Positions 1-8,145 of a DNA stretch of 64,000 nt are shown piece after piece. Position 1 is the first letter of the stretch; each line of letters begins with the position of its first letter. Made by a program: the position numbers and the translations under genes. A model generated the notes under the pieces. It was not told where the DNA came from. It was given only the letters and a program-made list of their open reading frames with translations, and did no database searches. Source of the DNA: JBPCQA01 sp050998615 (lineage in GTDB: Bacteria > Actinomycetota > Actinomycetes > Propionibacteriales > Nocardioidaceae). The stretch covers positions 1 to 64,000 of the forward strand of contig JBPCQA010000019.1 in NCBI GenBank assembly GCA_050998615.1, written 5' to 3'.

Positions 1-1
1 G

Positions 2-1552
2 GTCACCGAGAGTCCGAGGGGGAATCCGATCAACAGCGACAGCTACCACCTACAGGGGGCGGGCGCGACGCCGACCCAGGAGCTCGCGTTCGCGCGGGAC
101 ACGGCGCTCCCTGTCCTCGACGCCGTACGGGATTCCGGTCAGGTGCCTCCCGAGCGGTTCGAGGGCGTCGTCGGGCGGATGTCATTCTTCGTGAATGCCG
201 GTGTCCGGTTCATCGAAGAGACCTGCAAGATGCGCGCGTTCGGGCAGCTGTGGCAACGGCTCACGAGCGAGCGGTACGGCGTCACCGATCCCATGATGCA
301 GCGCTTCCGGTACGGCGTGCAGGTCAACTCACTGGGCCTCACCGAGGCGCAACCGGAAAATAACGTGCAACGGATCGTGCTGGAGATGCTCGGCGTCACG
401 CTGTCGAAGAATGCCCGCGCCAGGGCGGTGCAGTTGCCGGCCTGGAACGAGGCGCTCGGGCTGCCCCGACCATGGGATCAGCAGTGGTCGTTGCGGTTGC
501 AGCAGGTGCTGGCGTTCGAGTCCGACCTGCTGGAGTACAACGACATCTTCGACGGGTCACACGTCGTCGAGGCCAAGGTCGCCGAGCTCGTCGCCGGCGC
601 TACCGAAGAGATGAATCGCATCCAGACAATGGGTGGTGCGGTGGCCGCGATCGAGTCCGGCTATCTCAAGTCGGCCCTCGTCGCGTCGCACACTCGCCGC
701 CGGGCCCGCGTCGAGTCCGGTGACGATGTCATGATCGGAGTCAACTCGTTCACCGAGACCGAGGACTCACCGCTGACCGCCGATCTCGACGCCGCGATCC
801 AGGCTGCCGACCCTGGAGCCGAACAGGCGGCGATCGCCAGCCTGGAGTCGTGGCGCCGCAACCGCGACGATTCAGGCGTGGCGGCCGCGCTGGATCGGTT
901 GCGCAACGTCGCGAAGAGCGACGACAACCTGATGCCGGCCACCTTGCAGGCTGCCCGGGCAGGGGTGACGACCGGCGAATGGGCCGGAGTGCTGCGCGAG
1001 GTCTTCGGCGAGTTCCGGGCCCCGACCGGGGTCTCGGGGGCGGTCGGCATCGCCGCCGCCGGCGCCGAGCTTTCCACGGTGCGCGACCTGGTCCGGCGTA
1101 CCGGCGAAGAACTCGGCGGGCGGCTGCGACTGCTGGTGGCCAAACCCGGCCTGGACGGACACAGCAACGGTGCCGAACAGATAGCGGTGCGCGCGCGCGA
1201 CGCCGGCTTTGAGGTCGTCTACCAGGGCATCCGGGCGACCCCGGACGAGATCATCGCTGCCGCCATCGCCGAGGACGTGCATTGCGTCGGCATCTCGATC
1301 CTGTCCGGCTCACATCTCGAGTTGGTGCCGGAGATCGTGGGGGGGCTGCGGGCCGCGGGCCTGGTGGACGTGCCGGTGGTCGTGGGCGGCATCATCCCGG
1401 CCGCGGACACGGCGGCGCTGCGGCGCGCCGGGGTCGCGGCCGTCTTCACCCCGAGGGACTTCGGTCTGACCGAGATCATCGCCCACGTCGTCCACCAGAT
1501 CCGACTCGCCAACGGGCTCGCTGCTGCCACCCGCTGCCTACGTTGTGGCTGA
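2..1552 (+). CDS. ecm: Ethylmalonyl-CoA mutase (MeaA/Ecm type), 5' end outside window
   Basis: Coenzyme B12-dependent mutase converting (2R)-ethylmalonyl-CoA to methylsuccinyl-CoA in the ethylmalonyl-CoA pathway. The frame is open from base 2, so the catalytic-barrel N-terminus is missing. Visible are the end of the barrel (NSDSYHLQGAGATPTQEL, then FFVNAGVRFIEETCKMRAFG) and a C-terminal cobalamin domain with the lower-ligand signature LDGHSNG (D-x-H-x-x-G) near 1156-1176 and SILSGSHLELVPEI near 1295. The continuous HSNGAEQIAVRARDAGFEVV stretch resembles MeaA/Ecm more than methylmalonyl-CoA mutase (family knowledge). Domain order is that of the single-chain mutases. Ccr, the epimerase and MeaB nearby support the assignment. 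The substrate-discriminating residues lie upstream of the window and could not be checked. The last codons fall inside an inverted repeat. Confidence 0.85.
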   Translation, partial: VTESPRGNPINSDSYHLQGAGATPTQELAFARDTALPVLDAVRDSGQVPPERFEGVVGRMSFFVNAGVRFIEETCKMRAFGQLWQRLTSERYGVTDPMMQRFRYGVQVNSLGLTEAQPENNVQRIVLEMLGVTLSKNARARAVQLPAWNEALGLPRPWDQQWSLRLQQVLAFESDLLEYNDIFDGSHVVEAKVAELVAGATEEMNRIQTMGGAVAAIESGYLKSALVASHTRRRARVESGDDVMIGVNSFTETEDSPLTADLDAAIQAADPGAEQAAIASLESWRRNRDDSGVAAALDRLRNVAKSDDNLMPATLQAARAGVTTGEWAGVLREVFGEFRAPTGVSGAVGIAAAGAELSTVRDLVRRTGEELGGRLRLLVAKPGLDGHSNGAEQIAVRARDAGFEVVYQGIRATPDEIIAAAIAEDVHCVGISILSGSHLELVPEIVGGLRAAGLVDVPVVVGGIIPAADTAALRRAGVAAVFTPRDFGLTEIIAHVVHQIRLANGLAAATRCLRCG

Positions 1553-1590
1553 ACGACACGCCGGATAGAGCGGGCCAACCTTCAGCCACA
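1544..1590. repeat. Inverted repeat TGTGGCTGAA / TTCAGCCACA
   Basis: A perfect 10-bp inverted repeat (1544-1553 and 1581-1590, loop 27 bp) straddles the stop codon of the mutase gene. The same arms recur at 3949-4002. It may act as a bidirectional transcription terminator or be a dispersed palindromic element; there is no T-tract. Confidence 0.6.
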
Positions 1591-1647
1591 GCGCAGCCGC
1601 ACGCGTGGCGGTTGCTGCGCGGGGACTGACCACTAGAGTCGTCGGAC

Positions 1648-2265
1648 ATGAGCGACCTGTCCTGCGCCGCGACGATCGTGATGGCTCGCCACGCGGAGGC
1701 GGAGTACGACACAGATTTGTGGTCCGATGCGGGTGGCTCTCTGACGCTTGAGGGTCGCGCCCAGGCGCAGGCGTTGGGGGAGGCGCTGGGTGACCGCAAC
1801 GTGGCGGCCATCTGGTGCAGCGACATGAGTCTGGCGGTGCAAACGGCCGAGATCGCCGCCGCGGTGCTGGGAGTGGCGGTGCGGGTGCGTCCCGGCTTAC
1901 ACGAGTTCGGCGTCGGCGACTACGCCGGAGAGCCGTTCAGCCCGGACATGGTGCACCCGGTCTACGAGGCCTGGCTTGGGGGCGACCTCACCGCGAGCTG
2001 TCCGGCGGCGGAGAACGGTGTCGACGTCGTACGCCGGATGGCTGCCGAGATCGAGGCAATCGCGGACCAGTATCGCGGCGAAACAGTGCTGGTGGTCAGT
2101 CACGGCGGCGCCATCGGCGTGAGTCTGGCGCAACTGTCGACCAATGTCGCAGGGGACTTCCCTCGTGGTCGTCAGCTGCTCAACTGCGACACCTGTGAGC
2201 TTGCGGTCGACTCCGACGGCATTGTGTTACGCACCTGGGCCGGGCAGCCGGTCGAGTCCCCGTGA
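1648..2265 (+). CDS. Histidine phosphatase superfamily protein (phosphoglycerate-mutase-like)
   Basis: 205 aa. The N-terminal catalytic motif is seen as a variant, ARHAEAEYD (residues about 13-21), where RHG is more common. The second half has the conserved VLVVSHGGAIGVS containing the second catalytic histidine. The fold uses a phosphohistidine intermediate; substrates range from sugar phosphates to nucleotides and cannot be predicted here. The start ATG at 1648 follows the inverted repeat. The stop overlaps the start of the downstream D-amino-acid oxidase gene (GTGA at 2262-2265), so the two are probably co-translated, with no obvious metabolic link. Confidence 0.85.
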   Translation: MSDLSCAATIVMARHAEAEYDTDLWSDAGGSLTLEGRAQAQALGEALGDRNVAAIWCSDMSLAVQTAEIAAAVLGVAVRVRPGLHEFGVGDYAGEPFSPDMVHPVYEAWLGGDLTASCPAAENGVDVVRRMAAEIEAIADQYRGETVLVVSHGGAIGVSLAQLSTNVAGDFPRGRQLLNCDTCELAVDSDGIVLRTWAGQPVESP

Positions 2266-3218
2266 CTGTCGCGCACATGCGGGTCTTGGTGGTGGGCGCC
2301 GGCGTCACCGGTCTGACGGTCGGCGTACGGCTGGCTCAGGAGGGGCACGACGTCCACCTGTTCGCCCGCGAGCTGCCCCTCGAAACGACCTCTGCGGTCG
2401 CCGCTGCGCTGTGGTATCCCTACCGGGCATACCCGTTCGAGCTCGTCCTGCAGTGGTCGGCACACAGTCTTGACGTCTTCACCGAGCTGGCTTCAAGCCA
2501 ACCCGCCGCCGGTGTCGCGCTGCGCCAGGGCGTCGAGCTGCTGCGTACGCCGACCCCTGACCCGTGGTGGGCGTCAGCGGTGCCGTCCCTGGCCCGGCTG
2601 ACCGACGTACCGCATCCCTATCGAGACGGGTGGTCGTTCGTCGCCCCAGTGATCGAGATGCCGGTCTATCTACGGTGGTTGCAGGCGACGCTGGAGTCAC
2701 TCGGCGGGACGGTGACTCGAATGGCGTTGGCCGAGCTACCGAACCAGGCGGAGCTCGTGGTCAACTGTTCCGGTCTCGGCGCGCGGCAACTGGCCCATGA
2801 TCCGTCGGTGACTCCGATCCGTGGCCAGATCATCCGGCTTGGCCAAGTCGGCGTCGATCGATGGCTGCTCGACGGGGAGGGTCCAACCTACGTCGTGCCG
2901 CGCTCCGAGGACATTACTGTCGGCGGCACCGATACCGAAGGCGAGTGGAGCAGAAGCCCCGATCCGCTGGTGGCCGACGAAATCTTGAGCCGAGCGATCA
3001 ACTTGGTGCCCGAGCTGGCGGATGCCCCGATCCTTGGCCACTCGGTTGGTCTGCGGCCGGCTCGAAACGAGATCCGGCTAGAGGAGGTGTCGACCTCGGG
3101 CGGCGGGCGGCTTATCCACTGTTACGGGCAAGGCGGAGCAGGAGTCACGGTCTCATGGGGATGCGCAGGTGCCGTTCTCGATCTGGTGGCGGAGGCGTCC
3201 AGCGAGGCTGTTCCGTAG
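2262..3218 (+). CDS. FAD-dependent D-amino-acid oxidase family protein
   Basis: 318 aa, close to the usual DAAO length. The N-terminal dinucleotide-binding motif VVGAGVTGLTVG (residues about 9-20) binds FAD. The conserved C-terminal block HCYGQGGAGVTVSWG (residues about 287-301) corresponds to the DAAO signature closing the flavin site. Expected reaction: oxidative deamination of D-amino acids to 2-oxo acids with H2O2 release. The GTG start at 2262 overlaps the upstream stop; an ATG at 2277, right before RVLVVGAG, is an alternative start. The family is clear; the preferred D-amino acid is not. Glycine-oxidase-like activity is the main alternative. Confidence 0.85.
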   Translation: MTVAHMRVLVVGAGVTGLTVGVRLAQEGHDVHLFARELPLETTSAVAAALWYPYRAYPFELVLQWSAHSLDVFTELASSQPAAGVALRQGVELLRTPTPDPWWASAVPSLARLTDVPHPYRDGWSFVAPVIEMPVYLRWLQATLESLGGTVTRMALAELPNQAELVVNCSGLGARQLAHDPSVTPIRGQIIRLGQVGVDRWLLDGEGPTYVVPRSEDITVGGTDTEGEWSRSPDPLVADEILSRAINLVPELADAPILGHSVGLRPARNEIRLEEVSTSGGGRLIHCYGQGGAGVTVSWGCAGAVLDLVAEASSEAVP

Positions 3219-3233
3219 TAACGGCCCTGCTCG

Positions 3234-3908
3234 CTAGAACAACCGGCTGGCCGGATCGTCGAGACCGCGCAGCACGTCGTAGTCGACGGTCACACAGCTG
3301 ATGCCGCGGTCGACTGCCAACGTTCGGGCTTGTGGTCTGATCTCCTGGGCTGCGAACATGCCGTGCACGGGGCTGATCAACGGGTCGCGGTTGAGCAGGT
3401 CGAGGTATCTGGTGAGCTGCTCAACGCCGTCGATATCGCCCCGCCGCTTGACCTCGACCGCGACCGTGGCGCCGTGCGCGTCACGGCACAGCAGGTCTAC
3501 CGGGCCGATCGCGGTCGGGAACTCTCGACGTACCAGCGTCAAACCGTCGCACAGGCTGCCTGGATGCTCGGCCAGTAACTCCTGTAGGTGCTTTTCCACT
3601 CCGTCCTTGCGCAGGCCCGGATCAATGCCGAGCTCGTACGACGAGTCGCGAAACACTTCCTCCAACCTGATCCGCAACGTGTCCCCGCCCTTGGACTCCA
3701 CGACCCACTCCGCCGTGCCTTCGTCGTTGACCCCCTCGACAAGGGTGCAGGGAGGGGACATCCAGTTGAGAGGCTTGTATGACCCGCCGTCTGCATGCAC
3801 GAGGACCGACCCGTCGGCCTTCAAGATCAGCAACCGGGTCGCCATCGGCAGGTGTGCGATCAACCGGCCGGCGTAATCGACCTGGCACCGGGCAATCACG
3901 AGACGCAC
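3234..3908 (-). CDS. nucS: Mismatch-specific endonuclease NucS/EndoMS
   Basis: 224 aa from GTG 3908, the usual NucS length. I chose this start because homologues begin with (V/M)RLVIARC; the frame stays open upstream to 3998 but is not conserved there. NucS cuts both strands at mismatches and replaces MutS/MutL in actinobacteria and many archaea. Seen: N-terminal RLVIARCQVDYAGRL, central EGVNDEGTAEWVVESKGGD, and the RecB-like nuclease core VDLLCRD followed by VAVEVKRRG, supplying the D, E and K of the active site. The last residues (ASRLF) resemble the C-terminal sliding-clamp-binding tail of NucS. Monocistronic and convergent with the oxidase gene. Confidence 0.95.
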   Translation of the reverse strand: MRLVIARCQVDYAGRLIAHLPMATRLLILKADGSVLVHADGGSYKPLNWMSPPCTLVEGVNDEGTAEWVVESKGGDTLRIRLEEVFRDSSYELGIDPGLRKDGVEKHLQELLAEHPGSLCDGLTLVRREFPTAIGPVDLLCRDAHGATVAVEVKRRGDIDGVEQLTRYLDLLNRDPLISPVHGMFAAQEIRPQARTLAVDRGISCVTVDYDVLRGLDDPASRLF

Positions 3909-3948
3909 AACCCCAGACCCTACCCGTCCCTTCCCTTTCACCCCGTTG

Positions 3949-4002
3949 CGCTGTGGCTGAACGTCTAGCCTCCTCGTGAGGCAGCCGCCTTCAGCCACAG
4001 CG
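3949..4002. repeat. Inverted repeat CGCTGTGGCTGAA / TTCAGCCACAGCG
   Basis: Perfect 13-bp arms at 3949-3961 and 3990-4002 in the gap between divergent nucS and the dehydrogenase gene. Same arm sequence as the element at 1544-1590. A terminator role is unlikely between divergent starts, which favours a mobile palindrome or a regulatory hairpin. Confidence 0.65.
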
Positions 4003-4091
4003 GGAGAGTAGGGAAGGGAGCGGAAGGGGAGACGCGGGCCGCCCGCGGATCGATTTCAGCCGGCGACGAGGTGCGTGGGAGACTCACGGAC

Positions 4092-5873
4092 ATGTCACGA
4101 CAGTTCACCACCATCGGCGTCGTCGGGTTGGGCACCATGGGCGCTGGGATCGCCGAGGTCTTTGCCCGCAATGGCTTTCAGGTCGTCGGAGTCGAACAAG
4201 GCGACGAGCAGGTCGAGCGGGGTCGTGCCCACATCCAGCACTCGACGGATCGGGCGGTCAGGCGGGGCAAGTTGGCCGAAGCCGACCAGCAGGCGCTCTT
4301 TGACCGGCTGACGCTGACCACGGCGCTGGCCGACCTCAAAGACTGCGACCTGGTCGTCGAGGCGGTGGTCGAGCACCTCGACCTCAAGCGCTCCATCTTC
4401 CAGCAGCTCGACGAGATCGTGAGCCCGGACGCGGTGCTGGCGACCAACACGTCCTCGTTGTCGGTGACGGAGATCTCGGCCGCGACGTCCCACCCAGGGC
4501 GCGTGATCGGGATGCACTTTTTCAACCCGGCGCCGGTGCAGAAGTTCGTCGAGGTGATCCGCACCGTGGTCACCGAGCCGGACGTGGTTTCCGACGTTCG
4601 CGAGCTGGCCCGAGAGCTCGACAAGAACCCGGTCGCCGCCGGCGACAAAGCAGGATTCATCGCCAATGCGCTGCTGTTCGGCTACCTCAACCATGCCGTG
4701 TCGATGCACGAGAGCCGCTACGCGACGCGAGAAGACATCGACGCGGCCATGCGGCTGGGGTGTCACTACCCGATGGGCCCGTTGGCGCTGCTCGACCTGA
4801 TCGGCCTGGACACGGCGTACGAGATCCTCGAAACGATGTATCGGCAAGGCCGCAACCGGCTGCACGCGCCGGCTCCGGTTCTCAAGCAGATGGTTACGGC
4901 GGGCTTGCTGGGGCGCAAGACGGGTCGAGGCTTCTACACGTATGAAGCCGCCGACTCGCCCATTGTCGTGACCGACAACGAGACGCCCGCGGCCGATGAG
5001 GCTCCCCAGCTGCGACGTGAGGTACGCCGGATCGGCGTCGTCGGGTCAGGCACGATGGCCACCGGGATCGTCGAGGTGGTCGCCAAGGCCGGTATCGACG
5101 TGACCTACGTGACCCGCAGCCGGGAGAAGATCGACCAGGTGCGTGACTCAGTGGCGCGGAGTCTGGAGAAGGCGGTGCAGCGCGCCAAGCTAACCCAGCC
5201 CGAGCAACGCGCGGCCCTGGGTCGCCTGACCGGGTCGACGAAGCTCGACGACTTGGCCAGCGCCGATGTCGTGATCGAGGCAGTGGCCGAGGATCTGGCG
5301 GTCAAGAAGGCGCTGTTCGAGAACCTCGACGAGATCTGCCGCCGAGGCACAATCTTGGCGACCAGCACCTCGTCGCTGCCGGTCATCGAGCTTGCTGCAG
5401 TCACCGAGCGGCCGCGCGACGTTGTGGGAATGCACTTCTTCAATCCCGCTCAGCTGATGCCGCTGGTGGAGGTGGTGTCCACCGTGGCAACCGATCCCGA
5501 GGTCGTCGAGACGGCCCGCGCATTGTGCATCGCCATGGACAAGCAGCCGGTGTCGTGTGGTGACCGGGCCGGCTTCATCGTCAACGCGCTGCTCTTCCCC
5601 TACCTCAACGACGCGGTGCGGATGCTCGAAGCCCACTATGCCGACGCCGACGAGATCGACACCGCGATGCGTGAGGGTTGCGCTCTGCCCATGGGCCCGT
5701 TCGAGCTCCTCGACGTGGTCGGCAACGACGTGGCACTGGCGATCGAACGCACCCTGTTCCTGGAGTTCCGCGAGCCAGGCTTCGCTCCGGCGCCGCTGCT
5801 CGAGCACCTGGTCACCGCCGGATATCTCGGCCGCAAGACCGGCCGGGGCTTCCGCGACTACACGACGCACTGA
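4092..5873 (+). CDS. 3-hydroxyacyl-CoA (3-hydroxybutyryl-CoA) dehydrogenase, tandem-duplicated
   Basis: 593 aa from ATG 4092 (MSRQFTT). The protein is two full 3-hydroxybutyryl-CoA dehydrogenase units in tandem. Unit 1 (about 1-290) has the NAD loop GLGTMG, catalytic GMHFFNP and the C-terminal domain end GLLGRKTGRGFYTY. Unit 2 (about 310-593) repeats these as GSGTMATG, GMHFFNP and GYLGRKTGRGFRDY. A duplicated form of about this length is known in Streptomyces and other actinobacteria. Role: interconversion of acetoacetyl-CoA and 3-hydroxybutyryl-CoA, feeding crotonyl-CoA to Ccr. In unit 2 the third glycine of GxGxxG is alanine, so the two halves may differ in cofactor binding or activity. Confidence 0.9.
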   Translation: MSRQFTTIGVVGLGTMGAGIAEVFARNGFQVVGVEQGDEQVERGRAHIQHSTDRAVRRGKLAEADQQALFDRLTLTTALADLKDCDLVVEAVVEHLDLKRSIFQQLDEIVSPDAVLATNTSSLSVTEISAATSHPGRVIGMHFFNPAPVQKFVEVIRTVVTEPDVVSDVRELARELDKNPVAAGDKAGFIANALLFGYLNHAVSMHESRYATREDIDAAMRLGCHYPMGPLALLDLIGLDTAYEILETMYRQGRNRLHAPAPVLKQMVTAGLLGRKTGRGFYTYEAADSPIVVTDNETPAADEAPQLRREVRRIGVVGSGTMATGIVEVVAKAGIDVTYVTRSREKIDQVRDSVARSLEKAVQRAKLTQPEQRAALGRLTGSTKLDDLASADVVIEAVAEDLAVKKALFENLDEICRRGTILATSTSSLPVIELAAVTERPRDVVGMHFFNPAQLMPLVEVVSTVATDPEVVETARALCIAMDKQPVSCGDRAGFIVNALLFPYLNDAVRMLEAHYADADEIDTAMREGCALPMGPFELLDVVGNDVALAIERTLFLEFREPGFAPAPLLEHLVTAGYLGRKTGRGFRDYTTH

Positions 5874-5926
5874 GGTGGGCACACTGAGATCGGCCGGGGT
5901 TGCCGGCTGACGGTGGTGCACTGACG

Positions 5927-6670
5927 ATGGGGCAGCGGATCGGACCGAACTCGATCCTGCCGGCCCGCCGCCAGCGACTGACGGTCAAGACGGCCGACGG
6001 GTTGGGACTGGTGGCGGAGTTGGCGCTGCCAGCCGACAGGCGACCGGTGGCCACCATGATCTGCCTGCATCCGCTGCCCACCCAGGGTGGGATGATGGAT
6101 AGCCACATTTTCCGCAAGGCGGCGGCCCGGTTGCCTGCGCTGGCCCAGGTTGCCGTGCTCAGGTTCAACACGCGTGGCACCACCAGCGCGCACGGCACCA
6201 GTGGGGGCAGCTTCGACGAGGCTCGTTCGGAGCGCTATGACGTCAAGGCGGTGATCGAGCGGGCCAAGGAATTGCGGCTGCCCGACATCTGGCTAGTCGG
6301 CTGGTCGTTTGGCACCGAGCTCGCGCTGATGTACGGCGACGGCCCGGCCGTGGTGGGCGTGATCTTGCTGTCGCCGCCACTGCGGCTCCCCACAGCCGAG
6401 CAGCTGGCTGGATGGGCGCGATCGGGCAAGCCGGTGGTGGCGATCGTGCCGGAGTACGACGACTACCTGCGGCCAGCCGCTGCCCGACAACGCTTCGCGG
6501 TGGTCCCGCACGCAGAGGTCATCGGTGTGCCGGGCGCCAAGCACCTGTGGGTGGGAAGGGCCGAGACCGTGCTCGACCTGATCGTGGATCGCCTCAACCC
6601 GGACCGCACGCCACTACCCCGGCAATGGGATGGCCCAATGGAGCACGCCACCCCCGATCTCGCCAGCTAG
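5927..6670 (+). CDS. Alpha/beta-hydrolase family protein
   Basis: 247 aa from ATG 5927; a TTG at 5900 is possible. Seen: strand-and-loop CLHPLPTQGGMMDSH (oxyanion region), nucleophile elbow GWSFG, and a late histidine in VPGAKHLW that would complete the triad. The RFNTRGTTSAHG segment is typical of short-chain serine hydrolases that resemble dienelactone hydrolase or alpha/beta-hydrolases of unknown function. It follows the dehydrogenase gene by 53 bp on the same strand, so co-transcription is plausible. A thioesterase role toward acyl-CoA intermediates is a guess from context only. Confidence 0.75.
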   Translation: MGQRIGPNSILPARRQRLTVKTADGLGLVAELALPADRRPVATMICLHPLPTQGGMMDSHIFRKAAARLPALAQVAVLRFNTRGTTSAHGTSGGSFDEARSERYDVKAVIERAKELRLPDIWLVGWSFGTELALMYGDGPAVVGVILLSPPLRLPTAEQLAGWARSGKPVVAIVPEYDDYLRPAAARQRFAVVPHAEVIGVPGAKHLWVGRAETVLDLIVDRLNPDRTPLPRQWDGPMEHATPDLAS

Positions 6671-6689
6671 CCCGCCGCACTTCCGCCGC

Positions 6690-6755
6690 CCCGCAATTGC
6701 GGGAAATCAACGGCACGGCTCAGCTTGTTGGCAGCGTACTTCCCGCAATTCCGGG
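6690..6755. repeat. Inverted repeat around CCCGCAATTGCGGG
   Basis: 6690-6703 is itself a perfect 14-bp palindrome. In addition 6691-6705 and 6740-6754 form 15-bp inverted arms with one mismatch. It lies between convergent genes (hydrolase ending 6670, coiled-coil gene ending 6784), a position suited to bidirectional termination. A diverged relative is at 56764-56830. Confidence 0.55.
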
Positions 6756-6783
6756 TGCGGGCGCAGGGCCGTCTGACGTTGGG

Positions 6784-8097
6784 CTAGGCAGATGTGTGCT
6801 GATCGCGGTTGACCGGGTCGGAGCGGCTGGCGTCAGAGCGGCTGGGCTGATCGGAGCGGCTGGGCTGATCGGAGCTGTCGGTGAATGAGGCGACCAGGTC
6901 GTTGAGGCTGCCAAGCTGGGCCACGATGCCATCGCGGTGTCGCTTCAGGCCCTCGAGTTGGCTACGGGTGGCGTCGTGCTGACGCTCGGCGTCGGCCTGC
7001 GCGTTGCGCACGATCTGCTCGGCCTGCCTGCGCGCGGACGTGACGATCACCTCCGCCTCACGGCGAGCCCGAGACAGCGATCTCTCGCTTTCCGCTGTCG
7101 CCTGCTCACGGTGCTTGGTCGACGCGGCGATCGCCTCCCGGGCGCGTGACTCGGCGGCGTTCGCGCGGGCTTCGGCCTCCTGCACCAGTCGGGTCGTCTC
7201 GGACGTCGCCGAGCTGTGCCGCTCGGCAGCCTCCTTGGTCAGCCGCTCCTTCTCGACCGCGAGGGTGCGCCTGGCCTCCATGGTTTCTCGGTCGGCGGAG
7301 GCTCGAGCCTGCTCGGCTTCGCGCTTGGCCGACGTACGCAATGCATTGGCCTCTTGTTGTGCCGCCAGCCGAAGCTGTTCGGACTCACGCTTCGCCGACG
7401 CCAAGATGTCGACTGCTTCGGACCTGGCGAGGGTGCGCTCCTGCTCGGCCTCGGCAAGCACCGATGACCGACGCTCTTCGATCTCTTGAATCGCGACGGT
7501 GCGGATATCGGACGCCTCCTTTTCGGCGTCCGCCCTCAGCGCCTCGGCCTCCTTGAGTGCCCGCTGTCGAGACTGGTCGGCGGCGGCCTGCGCGGACTTG
7601 GTCACCGCGGCGGCTTGCTCCTCGGCGAGTCGCAGCATCGAGGCTGCGCGTCCACCCAAACCGGAGTACGTCGGATTGTCGTTCTCCGCCAGCCGTTCTT
7701 CCAGCTCGTCGATTCGCGCCCGCAGGCGGAAGACCTCCGCCGTGCTCGTCGCCTGGCTGGCCTGGTAGTGGAAGACGAAGTCGTCGACCGCGGCCTTGTC
7801 GTAGCCGCCCCGGCGCACCGCGGGGAAGGTCGGGATCGGAGGTCCACTGGTGGTCACGGCGGGGCCGGCCATCGCAGCAGGGTCTTCGCCGGCCGTGACG
7901 ACAGGCTGGACTGTGGTCGGGTCGTCGGCGCCGGTTGGCACTGGGGATTGCGGCGGCGCACTTCGCGCCCTTATCGGCAGCTTCGGCACCCTCGGGAGGG
8001 TCTGGGTCACGTCATCGGGTGAGACGGTCTCGTCGGGTGGTTCCGGGTCGTCGAAGATCGACAATCCACGCGGCTGCGGGCCAGGTTGCTCGGTCAT
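6784..8097 (-). CDS. DivIVA/Scy-like coiled-coil protein
   Basis: 437 aa. Residues 1-100 are proline/acid-rich and probably disordered. A short DivIVA-like segment (VRRGGYDKAAVDDFVFHYQA, about 94-113) matches the start of polar-growth and cell-division scaffold proteins. Residues about 115-375 form an almost unbroken Ala/Glu/Arg-rich heptad coiled coil. The tail carries short repeats of SDQPSR. Such proteins organise the actinobacterial cell pole or division site (family knowledge); which one this is cannot be said. It is transcribed away from ccr, whose stop lies 48 bp upstream of this start, so the two may share a transcript. Confidence 0.75.
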   Translation of the reverse strand: MTEQPGPQPRGLSIFDDPEPPDETVSPDDVTQTLPRVPKLPIRARSAPPQSPVPTGADDPTTVQPVVTAGEDPAAMAGPAVTTSGPPIPTFPAVRRGGYDKAAVDDFVFHYQASQATSTAEVFRLRARIDELEERLAENDNPTYSGLGGRAASMLRLAEEQAAAVTKSAQAAADQSRQRALKEAEALRADAEKEASDIRTVAIQEIEERRSSVLAEAEQERTLARSEAVDILASAKRESEQLRLAAQQEANALRTSAKREAEQARASADRETMEARRTLAVEKERLTKEAAERHSSATSETTRLVQEAEARANAAESRAREAIAASTKHREQATAESERSLSRARREAEVIVTSARRQAEQIVRNAQADAERQHDATRSQLEGLKRHRDGIVAQLGSLNDLVASFTDSSDQPSRSDQPSRSDASRSDPVNRDQHTSA

Positions 8098-8145
8098 GGT
8101 GCTGGGACCTCAATCACGTCAGACGGGGTCGCTGCGGACCCGCTC

